Made by a program: the position numbers and the translations under genes. Below are positions 50,556-61,200 of a stretch of 64,000 bases of DNA, piece after piece. Position 1 is the first letter of the stretch. Every line of letters begins with the position of its first letter. The notes beneath the pieces were generated by a model. The model made no database searches. It was given only the letters and a program-made list of their open reading frames with translations, and was not told the origin of the DNA. The stretch is from Pardosa pseudoannulata (taxonomy: Eukaryota; Arthropoda; Arachnida; Araneae; Lycosidae). The stretch is taken from the NCBI GenBank assembly GCA_032207245.1, contig CM063502.1, positions 49,987,404 to 50,051,403 of the forward strand. The letters run 5' to 3'.

Positions 50556-51070
50556 AATATGGTTAGGGATAATGTGATTAACCAGCCAGAGCACATTCTC
50601 ATTTGGCTTGGCTATTCTTGTTTTATTGCAAATTTTCAGAACTTTCTAAATACTTAACGTATTTCCTATGCCTTCTTGTATAGTCGTGGGGAAGCGAAGA
50701 TAGGTAAAAAAAATTGAAAAAGCAAGAAAATGCATAAATTTTTTAGGTTTCAGATCATTATGACCCTGTATGTTTTCTAACGATTGAAAGATATTTCAAT
50801 TTACGATCTTAGCGGAGTTCAAGCGCAAACAGCTGTAGGTAAGAGATCTTGTATGCCATTAAACTGAAAGACTACGTTGTGTAAAAAGAAAATAAATAAT
50901 AGATTAAATAAATTTCAACTAAACATAAATAATCCATAAAACATACGAGATTATTGGAAATATTCTAACTGCCTTTTCTTATATATATACAAAATGAATG
51001 AACACGAAACTTAAACGCAACAATAAATTTAACAAACATGTTTATCAACTTAAAATGACCATTTAAACTA
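50556..51070. other. Non-coding stretch
   Basis: Nothing recognised. Confidence 0.4.
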
Positions 51071-51071
51071 T

Positions 51072-51250
51072 GGCTTAGCCCAACGGTGACTAAATGGTTA
51101 GTTCTCGATACCAGAGTTCGTGGGTTCGAACCCCACTGTAGCATGGATGTTCATAACCGGTCGGAATCGGCTTTAAGCTGTAGGTCCCGGTCTCATTAGC
51201 CCTCGTGTTTCAAAAAAAGTAGACCCTAGCACTCCAAAACAAATAAAATT
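51072..51250 (+). mobile_element. SINE-A copy with an internal deletion in the tRNA head
   Basis: GGGTTCGAACCCCACTG and the full tail (GGTCCCGGTCTCATTAGCCC) are near consensus. About 12 bases around the anticodon arm are missing. Confidence 0.85.
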
Positions 51251-51908
51251 AGTACTTAATCTTACAAATGAGAAAATCATGTCAAACAATTTACACAATA
51301 AACAACCGAATTCGAAACCTATTTATTTAAACATATAATATTGACTGTTAATTTTGAAATAATATAAAAAATTTCTAAATAAATCTATTGGTTAAAACAC
51401 AGAGATATAACTGTTATGAGATAAATTTGGGTACCCAATTTTTCATGACAGGCCTCTGTTGTACAATTCATTAAGTTCTATACAGGGCTTTGAACCGGAA
51501 ATGAACCGAAAACCTTAAAAAAACCGTTATTTTGGTCGGAACGAATACCGAAACTGAACCGAATAAAATACCGGTTTATTTCGGTGCGATATATGAGCCT
51601 TTTTCATTGAAAGCGATGTAAGTCCATTTTGACAAAAAATTAGTTAATGATAAAAATGCATACAATTTACTATGAACTTTATAAATAAATAAGTTTTATA
51701 TAAAATTACTAGTTGTATATAAAAATATAAAACTAGTGTAATAACATATATCCATATTTTTCAAATTATTCAACTGCAAAACCTTAAATAATTCCATATA
51801 AAATAAAAGGCACCAGTTTCAAAGTAAAGAGTTCCTATCTTCAGTCATTTTGTTATTGTAACCAATTTATCAATATTTTCTAATTAACTTCAACCATATA
51901 ATTAATTT

Positions 51909-52069
51909 AAGGCACTCATCCTCGGTACCGGTGTTCATGAGTTCGTATCCCACTGTGGCATGGATGTACATAGCCGTTCGGAATCGGCTTTAAGCGGTAG
52001 GTCCCATTTTCGTTAACCCTCGTGTTTTAAAAAAAAGTAGACTGTAGCACTCCAAACTAAACCAAACTA
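51909..52069 (+). mobile_element. SINE-A copy inside the long hAT-like element
   Basis: GAGTTCGTATCCCACTG and the complete tail module. The adjoining host sequence (CATGTCAATTGCTTCTCGATTT) equals, in reverse complement, the host sequence next to the SINE at 49986. Confidence 0.85.
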
Positions 52070-52314
52070 CATGTCAATTGCTTCTCGATTTCATGTTTTG
52101 ATGTTCACTATACTTTTTTGTTTTAGTTTCTATTTCATGAAACTGCTTGTAAAAGGTAGATTTAATTCAGATGAATGTTTAGTTGCCAAATGCGATTTTG
52201 ATAAAGGGTAACAATGCCAATGCTTGCCGTACTCTGATCACCGATCGTACATGATGGTTAATTGTATCAATTCACATAATGTAACAGTTTAAAAAAAAAG
52301 AATAAAATCTCCTA

Positions 52315-52450
52315 AGGGCTGGTCTCACCAAAGTCGTTTGACACTAACGACGATTAATCTCTGATTAAACGGAGAACTGTGTCCTATCATTGGTTGGCGC
52401 CATGTGTTAATCGCGGTTAGCAGTTAAACGATTCTGGTGAAACCGGTTCT
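52315..52450. mobile_element. Palindromic MITE, copy e
   Basis: Begins AGGGCTGGTCTCACCAAAG and ends GGTGAAACCGGTTCT, with the interior in the orientation of copy d. Confidence 0.85.
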
Positions 52451-53226
52451 TAATTCTGATAGAATTACATCTTTTGTTTGAGATAAAGTTGTATTTTTAG
52501 TACAAACAAGAATATACATAAAATTAAATTATTCCTCCGGAATTGAACTGAAAATCGAAATCCGTTATTTTTGGTGGAACGAAAATCAAAACTGAACCTA
52601 TATATACTTTTTTAGTAGAACCGGAAGAGAGTTTCAAATACGTACATGAATCTTGCAATCGCGGCCAACCTTAACGGTTAATGAGCACTGCACTAGAATT
52701 TTATCTGTACGAGTGACCTCATTTTTCTTTTATTTTGCATATTAAGCTACTTACTCTAATAAGCAGTCATAGATTTGTTGGGGGGGGGGGATTCTTGCTT
52801 ATTCACGTTTCATTAAAAAGATGTTATTTCATATATAATACACATTTCATTACTTTTATTTAACCACTTTTCTGTTAGCCAATCTGATACGTACCCTTTT
52901 GTTAAAATTCTCATTCTTCTACCTGAATTCTAAGGCACTATCCACTCCTCAAAAATGTTCGAGTTTTAATTTGAAAACTTAATCCATCTAAACATACAAT
53001 AGACTGTAATATTTTGCTATATATTAGAAATATTTTTCACCTATCGGATATTATAACAATCCTGTAGTATTAATATTTTATGAAAATAATTATTTGTGTG
53101 AAAATAATTATTTAATGATTCATTTTCTTATTTATCAAAAGTAAAATTAACATCTAGGCTTTGGTTATTTATTAATTTTTATTTTCCGTCTTTTATCGCA
53201 TTTGAAATAGTTCGATCAACACACTT

Positions 53227-53363
53227 AGGGCCGGTATCACTAAAGTCGTTTAACGGCTAACTGCGATTAACCCATGGCGCCAACCAGTGGTGGAACGCTA
53301 TTTTCCGTTTAAATAGAAATTAATCGCGGTTAAGTGTTAAGCAACTTTGGTGAGACCGGCCCT
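53227..53363. mobile_element. Palindromic MITE, copy f
   Basis: Begins AGGGCCGGTATCACTAAAG and ends TGGTGAGACCGGCCCT. Flanked by TTA on each side if the element is taken from GGGCC to GGCCC. Confidence 0.87.
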
Positions 53364-53567
53364 TAAGGTGATGTCAATCTGGGTGTAATAACAGAACTAA
53401 TAACGTCAAGTGGCTCACGTGATCAAGGACGAAATAAGGAAACGCTTGTCGATATTGGCCGTTAGGTTTAGCTCAGCCCTCGGTTGTAAGAACTATGTAC
53501 GTATTTGAAATTCGCGAGCCAGAAATAAAAAAAAATTACGGTTCAAAGCCCTGGTTATATATTTCGT

Positions 53568-53960
53568 GTGATCTCCTTTCAAGGTCTTCAAAACACTCAT
53601 TCGTATCGAAGCAACTTTTCCGGAGTTTTTCAATTATATGGAGATCTTTCATTCATGGTGGTAGGGTTGTTGGCCGTCCCTATTAAGCAGGCTGTCACTG
53701 ATTTTAAGACTCACGTTCCAGAAACTTTTCCGAACACCCCAAAGTCCATGTTTTACAATCTTTATATCACATCTAAAACCATATTTTCTCCATTGCAGGG
53801 CAATAAGGTTAACGTAGAGAATATTCTCGCCGATGGAGATTCAATGGAAATATTTAGACTCTCCATAGATGTAGATGAAAGTACTCTACAGTGCATTATA
53901 AACTATTCATTTGTTGCCATCTGCATGATAATATACTTTAAAAAAGTAGTCTTCCAATAG
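53568..53960 (+). CDS. Unidentified ORF, possibly a terminal exon
   Basis: Open for about 130 codons right after the hAT-like element, with a more even base composition than its surroundings. It includes a hydrophobic segment (LSFMVVGLLAVPI), a polar middle (DFKTHVPETFPNTPKSM) and a hydrophobic C-terminus (CIINYSFVAICMIIYF). An AATAAA lies a few bases past the stop (about 53967). The frame opens at GTG, so a real start is either the ATG at about 53656 or an upstream exon. An acceptor-like TCCTTTCAAG lies near 53575. I do not recognise the family. Confidence 0.3.
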   Translation: MISFQGLQNTHSYRSNFSGVFQLYGDLSFMVVGLLAVPIKQAVTDFKTHVPETFPNTPKSMFYNLYITSKTIFSPLQGNKVNVENILADGDSMEIFRLSIDVDESTLQCIINYSFVAICMIIYFKKVVFQ

Positions 53961-54102
53961 TTCAAATAAAACAAAAAATATACAAATTGATGTTTATAAT
54001 TGTTTTTTAATTCCTATGTTTGTAATGTAGCTTATATTTGACTGTCCTTGTTCCAATTAATAAATAATTAAGGTTAAAACTTGTTGGTTTTATTTTTTTA
54101 TG

Positions 54103-54407
54103 TAATATAAAGTAAAGCCCAGTGACGTTGGGGTAGCGCATCGCGTTCCCACGCCGAAGGTCCGAGGTTCGATCCCCGGGCTGGGCAAGGTTGACTCAGC
54201 CTTTCATCCCTTCAGTGGGTAGAGAAATTGGGGACCAAGCATGCTTGGGAACTAAACACTGAGGGTTTCGAGTAAGGTTGACCCTCTAACCGGAACATAT
54301 GCTTCGCACCCCAGGGCCCTTGGTCTAGGAAGCGGAGATTGGCACAATAGGCCCTGGTCCCCTAGAGGCTGTTGCACCGAGGAGTTAGAGAGTTAATATA
54401 AAGTAAA
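54103..54407 (+). mobile_element. SINE-B, complete, with perfect 14-bp target-site duplication
   Basis: The body is 54117-54393, flanked by TAATATAAAGTAAA at 54103-54116 and 54394-54407. The tRNA-like head has a closed acceptor stem (GCCCAG...CTGGGC), A box GTTGGGGTAGCGC, and T-arm GAGGTTCGATCCCCG. It is followed by GGTTGACTCAGCCTTTCATC, similar to a central domain shared by several invertebrate SINE families, and a unique tail. The only copy of its kind in the window. Confidence 0.92.
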
Positions 54408-56489
54408 AGTTAAATAGAAATTATAGGTAGCTCAAACAAGCCAAACTCTCAGTGAGAGGAAAAAACTAAGTGGTCTAACATTACTGATTCTATTTGGGTG
54501 AAAGAGGATTTATGAGGAGGGGGGGGATATGACTTATGTAAGTTATCTTCTTTACACTGTGAATTTTTCTGTATTATGTAGTGGGTTTTCTTAAACTTTC
54601 TTAATGTTATTTTTATAACTGACATTTGAACATTAACTGTTAGAAGAATAATATAGAACGGTATTAAATTTCAGTAGACTACATTTAAGTTAATGTATTG
54701 TTATAATTCACAATTCTCAACATAGCAATTTTAGAGTATCAGAACAAGTTTAACCAATCTACATTTTATTAGACTGAACCTAAAAATTTAGTAGAGCTTG
54801 GATTTTTTTATGCATTCAAAAATTTTTTTAAAAATGCATTATTTAAAAAAAACGAAAAATTAAATGCAATTGTGAAAACAATGATTTCATTTTATAAATT
54901 TTCGTAACTGTAACACAAATAGCTTCTGTCATTTTCTTGCTTTGATTCTCTTTTCACCTTGACACATAAAAGATTTTCCTCTTTCCTTATTGCTGTATTT
55001 GCAGAGGCTTAATACATGTTTACTTCATTTCCTGGGGCAGATTTTCTATACAAACAGTTTCAGTTTTGGGACTTTTTATTTCTTTGCTCTTTTCAGTCAG
55101 TTGTTATTATGCAATGAAATTTATGTTTGACAACCGTTTTGCAACATTTCCTAATATTTAGCCGTTTAGAATGTATCCAAGGCTTTTTCATTTGGTAACT
55201 TTTATATTAACAGAAGAAAAAAAGTAGAAAATGTAGATTTCAGTAAATGAAGGATTTTCTCTTATGAATAAGAGGATTGTTTCGTCTTTAGATAGTCTTG
55301 TATTTTCCATGAAAAATATTTTCTTTGTGTAATCTAACTGTGCATCACATTTTACTGACTATAAAATTAAGCTTTGAGTATTTCAGTTTATTACCCCTAT
55401 TTAAAAAGGTAGAAAAGTATCACGAATTTTTAACATCCTCACATTTCAATAATTTGTTGGATATAGATTTGGATGAAATTTTTTAATAACCCTATAATAA
55501 AATTTTTCAGTTAATTTTTGATATTTTAAATTTTCATAAACAATGCCACATTTATGATATTGTTATATAGTTTCATTGATGTTAATATTCTATAAGAAGT
55601 ATTCACAACCAGAATGGACCAAGTCCATTTTTCTTTTACAAAATGAAATTTTTTTCCTGATTAATAATACATTATTTCCTATGCATGCATACATATTAAA
55701 AAATATCTTAGTTGTCCAGAATTTTTTAAAATTAATTTAAAATTCCAGAAATCAATTACGATTCATGAACTTTAAGAGTCAATTTTTATAAAATATTCAA
55801 ATGGACTTGGTTCACTTTGGTTGTGAACCCCTCATATAAAGGCAAAATCTACTACAAGTCTAGTTTCACTAAAAATAATATATTCAGGACTGTAACATTT
55901 ACTTTTTTTTTTCTTTTTTTTTTTTGTAAACCAGTAATATGAAAGACAACACCTTACCTAACTAAACGGTTTTACAGTAAACTAAATAACTATGATTTTT
56001 TATTCAAACATTACCTTAATCTATATGGATTCTAGCCGTTCGGCTACTATTTGCCGCAATCAACACTAATAGTACATTTTTTCATTTAACATTTACTACA
56101 TAAACAACAACAATAAATGAAGAACAATTGTAAATTACTTAGTAGGAAAAAATGTTATTTTAAACAGATAAAAAATCTTATGCTACTATATTTCTTTGTG
56201 ATAGTCATTTTTTTAAGGAGACGCTGGTTGTTACAAAATAATTTTGTAAATTATCGATTTAGAGTTATGATACTTTAACAAAGTTTAATGGATAAAAATA
56301 TTAAACTAGGGGATTATCTTAACAAGTCAATGTATGATCCATCAAAGTAAAAGTCTTCTGCATAACAAATATAGAAAGGAGATTTCACGGTTTCAAATAA
56401 GTTTGAAAATAACCCATATAGACATCACATAATATATTGAGTGTATCTACAGGCATTAGTTGATAGATTACATTATTTTGATTCAATGT
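54408..56489. other. AT-rich non-coding stretch
   Basis: Contains a G7 run at about 54521 and a T-rich run at 55902-55925. No gene recognised. Confidence 0.4.
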
Positions 56490-57420
56490 ATTAGTGATGT
56501 CTATATGCATTATTTTAAAGTTACCTTTCTATATTCGTTATGTACTTGCCCCTTCTGTGCTGGTACATCATAACATGGCTAATGTCGATCATATCCTTTC
56601 TATGATGAATTCAACTGATCTTTGTATCCAATTTATTGTTGAAAAAAATGCAACAATCGCCTTCTTTTCCTGGAAGATCTTATACGTGATTCCGGGGATT
56701 TTCAGCCTGCTGTCTGAAAATCTAATCTTACTGTCAGAATATCTTAATCTGTATATGTTCTGAAAATTCTGTTCAAACGTTTACTGATTTTTATACTTTT
56801 ATTTACCGGGCTTTGAATATATTTTTAAACCCTGATTTAATTATAAGCTCAATTATCCGAGGGATATCACCGAAGATTGCCGCCTTTTTTTTAAGCTAAT
56901 GGATTTTGTTTTTGAAAACTTTCTAACCCTGTTCTATAGGAAAGAACTTTGTATTATAATAAGTAACCTTTTTTGCCTTTTTCTAACATAAATCAGCATA
57001 TTGCTAAAATTCTCAAAAGGTTTGATTTCAGTGTAATTTTTTCTACTGAGAATAAAGCTGCATTTTCTAATCTCAAATACCACCTTCCTGTCCAATGTAG
57101 TATTTCTTATATTGGTTGGACTAAACATACTCTCAGTTTTCGCTTAAATGAGTAAGAGATTTAATTTGCAAAACAAAATTCAAACACTCTTAGATCTATT
57201 CCCACGAATGGTAAGCATTCGTGGGAATGTAATCACCGTTTTAAATTCCTCTGGTTTCATTACTCAGAAGAATTCATTCTTCTCTAGATCTTGACGTTTA
57301 CAAAGCTTTCCATATTTTGTCTGATGTGAGGACATTTATGCGTATATGGGGTTTGTCACATGAACTACAAAAGGCGTTGATTTTCTGTCTTTTCGTTCAG
57401 TTTGTTGCCCCCCTCCCCCC
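56490..57420 (+). pseudogene. Penelope-like element relic (RT end and GIY-YIG region)
   Basis: VDHILSMMNSTDLCIQFIVE followed by FFSWKIL matches the place of 'xxLNSIxxxIQFTxE...LPFLDVL' after the RT palm. FYRALNIF (about 56800) corresponds to 'xxRALxIC'. The frame at 56973-57155 ends NLKYHLPVQCSISYIGWTKH then TLSFRLNE, the pattern 'xVYxIxCxxCxxxYIGxTxRxLxxRxxEH' of the GIY-YIG endonuclease. Several frame changes and stops show decay. It lies downstream of the FAR 3' end. Confidence 0.65.
57198..57228. other. Perfect 13-bp hairpin
   Basis: ATTCCCACGAATG, a 5-base loop GTAAG, then the exact complement CATTCGTGGGAAT. It lies within the Penelope-like relic, just past the GIY-YIG motif. Confidence 0.85.
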
Positions 57421-58127
57421 CCAGAGAGTTTCACTTGCGTTTATAATAGGAGCTAGTTTGTAGCTGTGAAACACCTGTCTGCTCTCAACTTTTTTTCTGT
57501 TTGTGTCTTATTTATGCTGACTTCACATTCATTGTTACAATATCAAATCTTGTTCATTTTTGGTCAAGGTTAATTCACACAATAACAAATTATTAGAATG
57601 CTATCTCGGTGTAAACTGAAGATAGGTACTTTTAAAATTATACAATTTACTATATTATATAAGTACTTCTGAAATTACTTAAAATATTGGCATCAAACAT
57701 TTTTTTAAATTTATTAAAGTGACAAAATATTCAGGTTTTGTTTAAAACCGTATCATGCATCATGTCTCTATTAACTACTTTAAAATTGAAAGTAAAACCT
57801 TTGTGATAATCTTTTTACCAATTAAAGTTTTGATTTAGAGACCTGAATGTCAAAACTGTACTGGACTAAAATAATATAAATTATAGTAAATATAAAATTT
57901 TATTCAGTCAGGCATTTAACAAATGCATTTTTAAAAAATGATAAAAGATGATAAACAGAAATAAAGGTATTATAAAACGAAAATAACATATCTGTGGAAG
58001 TGAGATCACAATTTTCCACAAGCTAGTCGTAATTTTAGTCCATACGATGTAAATTTCTCATTTACAATGCAGTTACATTGAAACTAAAAATAAAGTCTAT
58101 CTTAAAAAGGATAAAATAATTTGACTA
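57421..58127. other. FAR 3' UTR side and AT-rich spacer
   Basis: Starts with a C-rich run (57400-57422). The last part next to 58127 should be FAR 3' UTR. Nothing else is recognised. Confidence 0.4.
57899..57904 (-). promoter_or_regulatory. Candidate polyadenylation signal of the FAR gene
   Basis: TTTATT on the plus strand reads AATAAA on the minus strand, about 225 bp past the FAR stop codon. This is a plausible 3' UTR length. AATAAA is frequent by chance in DNA this AT-rich, so the assignment is tentative. Confidence 0.35.
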
Positions 58128-58257
58128 TTATAGTTCTATAGCTTGAAGGTTTTCTTCTTCAGGTTTAATTGAAGGACTTAGAAAGATCGAGGTGAATAAA
58201 TAATATACAAAGTAGAGGATAATGGACCACTTCAGGATTGTTGTCACTGTCCACCAT
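58128..58257 (-). CDS. FAR terminal exon (C-terminal membrane helix and stop)
   Basis: The acceptor is AATTTCAG. The exon is 130 nt: one base completing an Ile codon, 42 codons and a TAA stop at 58128-58130. The peptide runs WWTVTTILKWSIILYFVYYL, then a short polar acidic tail ending NLQAIEL. One hydrophobic helix near the C-terminus is typical of arthropod FARs and would anchor the enzyme in the membrane. The intron separating it from the preceding exon is about 794 bp. Confidence 0.82.
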
Positions 58258-61200
58258 CTGAAATTGAAAGATTGCAATTGAAAATATGTAGCAATTCACA
58301 AAGATTAAGAAAAACATTACCTTTTTAATTGTAAAATCTTTATCATAAAACAAAATGTTTGCTCGTTTTAAAACAATTTTTTGTAAATTTATAAATTAGA
58401 TTATATTCGGTATTTTTAATAGAACTATTAATGTGATTATAAAATATTTGATACTTATATGCCATTTGAGTGTTAGGCATAAATATTTTTAGTAACCGAT
58501 TTAAAAAATCGGTTTAATTTTAATTTATCAGATTAAATTTCCACTTTGCGACTTATACTAAAGGAAAGGAATTCATTATGTGGATATCATTTTAAGCTTA
58601 TAATTTTTCTTGGTGGTTTTCAAAATAAAAAAAATTTTAATAAACTCTTATAACAGAAGTTCTGAAATTTAAAAAAAGTATAAACAACATTCCAAAGAAC
58701 TAAAAAATTTAGTTGACACATTATGTGGGACATACACTACATTTTGACTCAGTATATAATTACTGTTTGGATGAAATACTAAGTATATTTTTAATTCTAG
58801 GCAGCAGCGGTTGGATCTGGCGATCACACATAAAGGCTTATCGTGCGTCCTCAGCCTCCCCCCCCATTTCAGTTTTGTTATTATATTACCTACTTATTAA
58901 TTGTTATAAACAGGTACGTTACTGGATTTTAAATTAATGGCCAATAGCAAACGATAGTTTCCTTTCTTGCTTATGCAAACACAAATTTCCTTTAAAAATC
59001 TGAACATTTTCATTAACTTTCTAACAGTTTTCAGTACTTTAAACTGCTTACATCTTAGACTTCTTCTTGGCATAAGGTATATTGGAAGGATCCTCTCGAG
59101 CAAGAAATTTTCGACCTCCAAGAAGAGAGCTATCCATATACTGTGGCCAATCAAAGTTTTCCGTATCTAAATTAAAAATCTAGAAAAGAAGTTGTTTTTA
59201 GTAGAATTTTATCTGAATATATATGTATATGTTAGATTGATGGCATGTAAGCAGGATGAAATAAATGTTAACAAAGACATTCATTTTACATGGACGAGAT
59301 ATTTACTTACTTAAAAACAAGAAACACTTCATTCTACACCACACATCTTAAGCCTAACGTCGTTCTTCTATTAATTCTGTCGGGTGCTTCGTTCATACAC
59401 ACTTATCCTCACTGTCTGTCTGTAACCAATCCTTTGAGCTACAGCCAGACATGTAGTGAAGAGAGATCGTTACCAAGTAACTTGACATGCATATTTTAGC
59501 ATGGCTAACTCAAAAAGCTCTGTGGGCAGAATTGGAAATACACTTTCCCTGGTGGGTGTTAGTGTATGTATACACAGAGTCTGCTCAAGAATTTCCCGTT
59601 TGAGAATTTTCCCCTCTTAAAAGGTTCTATTTCTACGTCCTATTTTTTATTTTTTAGCCATTTTCTAGCTTAAGAATTTTTATTTCCTCTAAATCCCATT
59701 GGGAGACTTAATAAATTGTTTACTGATAAGAGATAAAAGCTATATTTTTAGAAGAATTAAATTATAATAGGTTAACAATAAACATAATTTGTTTACATTA
59801 ATAATTATTGAAAATAAGAAAGCTTTGACAACTACTTGTAAGTTTTGACAAGTATAAAATTTATAACCAGACTTTTCACGAAACATACAAACAAGAATGA
59901 AAGCTATAAATTTTAAGAGTAAATCTGTTATAAAGAAATCAAGATTTCAGGGAAATAAAAACCTTTCAAAGTAAATTAATGTAATTTTATTTCTAGTTTC
60001 CTATAAATTATGTATGTACTTAATACGTTCCTTACAGTAAAAAGATTTTAATTATCCCTGGTTAATGTTAGGTGTTATGCATATATAGATTTTAAATTAA
60101 AATGTTACATTTACTTTAACTGTAAAGATCATTATATACACATGAGGATACATTCAAAAGGAAAAATAGAATTACTACTAAAATTCAGATTAAAATATTC
60201 TTCATAATGTATTTTTTCCACTTTAACTTAAAAAGCTTTCCCGCTGAAGGAATTTTAACATTTTTATCCCATTAAGTTTTTTTTTTTTTAAATATGGGTT
60301 CCATTTTATATTTAAATATATTTGCCACATATTAAAAAAAATTACAACCACAATCAGAATTATGCTTGTATATTTAAACAGCTTTAGGGTCTCACAAATG
60401 CAGGGAATATATTTATATGCATATTACATGAAATGTGTTGCTTTTAATTCTTATAGCATTGTATCCTTCAATAAATTATTGAAATGAACATTTTAGATAA
60501 TAGCTTTAATTAAGTAAAATGCTTATGTAAAGAACTCATTGGCATTAGATTAAATCCTATTAAAGTGCTTACTCACAGGATGAGCAAAATGGAAACGAGT
60601 CTCACTGAGTAACTCATTTTTTCTACCGTAACAGATGCTTTTGGCTAACCAACTCCAGATGTTAGTATAGCTTTTGTGGGGAAAATCTGATTTATTACAG
60701 TCAATGCTATCATGTCCCCCCCCCCCTACTTACCTCGTCCGTTGTACGCAGGTGAAACCAAAACTTTTCCCCCGAATATAATGTTACTGTAATATCCTAT
60801 AATCACTACTATTAAATTCCCCAAACGCTACTTTATAAAAACTTTGAAGACTTAAATATGCTGTCTTTTACAGCGCACATTAGCATAGATAGTTGGAATT
60901 TGTTGGAACAATTCTAACTGTTGCGCAAAGGCATAATTTAGTAGCTGTTTTACAAGCTTTCGAAAGTTATTCTAATCTTAGAAAGAATATAGTAGTGGGC
61001 ATATATATTTAATCGATCAAGGCAGTGTGGAAGAATATAGAAATTTGTAACGGAACTTATGGTTGCGAAGCATTACGAATATGATATGAAACCAAAGGTG
61101 TTAGAGATTACACAAACATGATGTTACTGATAAACTATTGCAAGTAAGATTGTTAAGAGAAACAGATTCTACTCTAGAAAAAAAATCTATTGATATCTGT

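Larger units (their letters stand above)
51475..53561 (-). mobile_element. hAT-like family F, longest copy, with 8-bp target-site duplication
   Basis: The body is 51483-53553. It starts CAGGGCTTTGAACCGGAA and ends ACGGTTCAAAGCCCTG, so the first 15 bases pair exactly. The flanks are GTTCTATA (51475-51482) and GTTATATA (53554-53561), 7 of 8 identical. This is the hAT signature. It is in the opposite orientation to the copy at 49546. The 2.07-kb body hosts SINE-A (51909-52069) and two palindromic MITEs. No transposase was recognised. Confidence 0.8.

Noticed and set aside
54117..54190. Functional tRNA gene
   Set aside because: The acceptor stem closes, but the sequence continues into a SINE body inside the target-site duplications.
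56934..57128. Minus-strand ORF opposite the Penelope-like relic
   Set aside because: It is an antisense shadow of the GIY-YIG-region frame.
58165..58353. 62-codon minus-strand ORF starting MFYDKDF
   Set aside because: It is the wrong frame over the FAR terminal exon and its upstream intron. The correct frame is set by the splice acceptor at 58258-58260.
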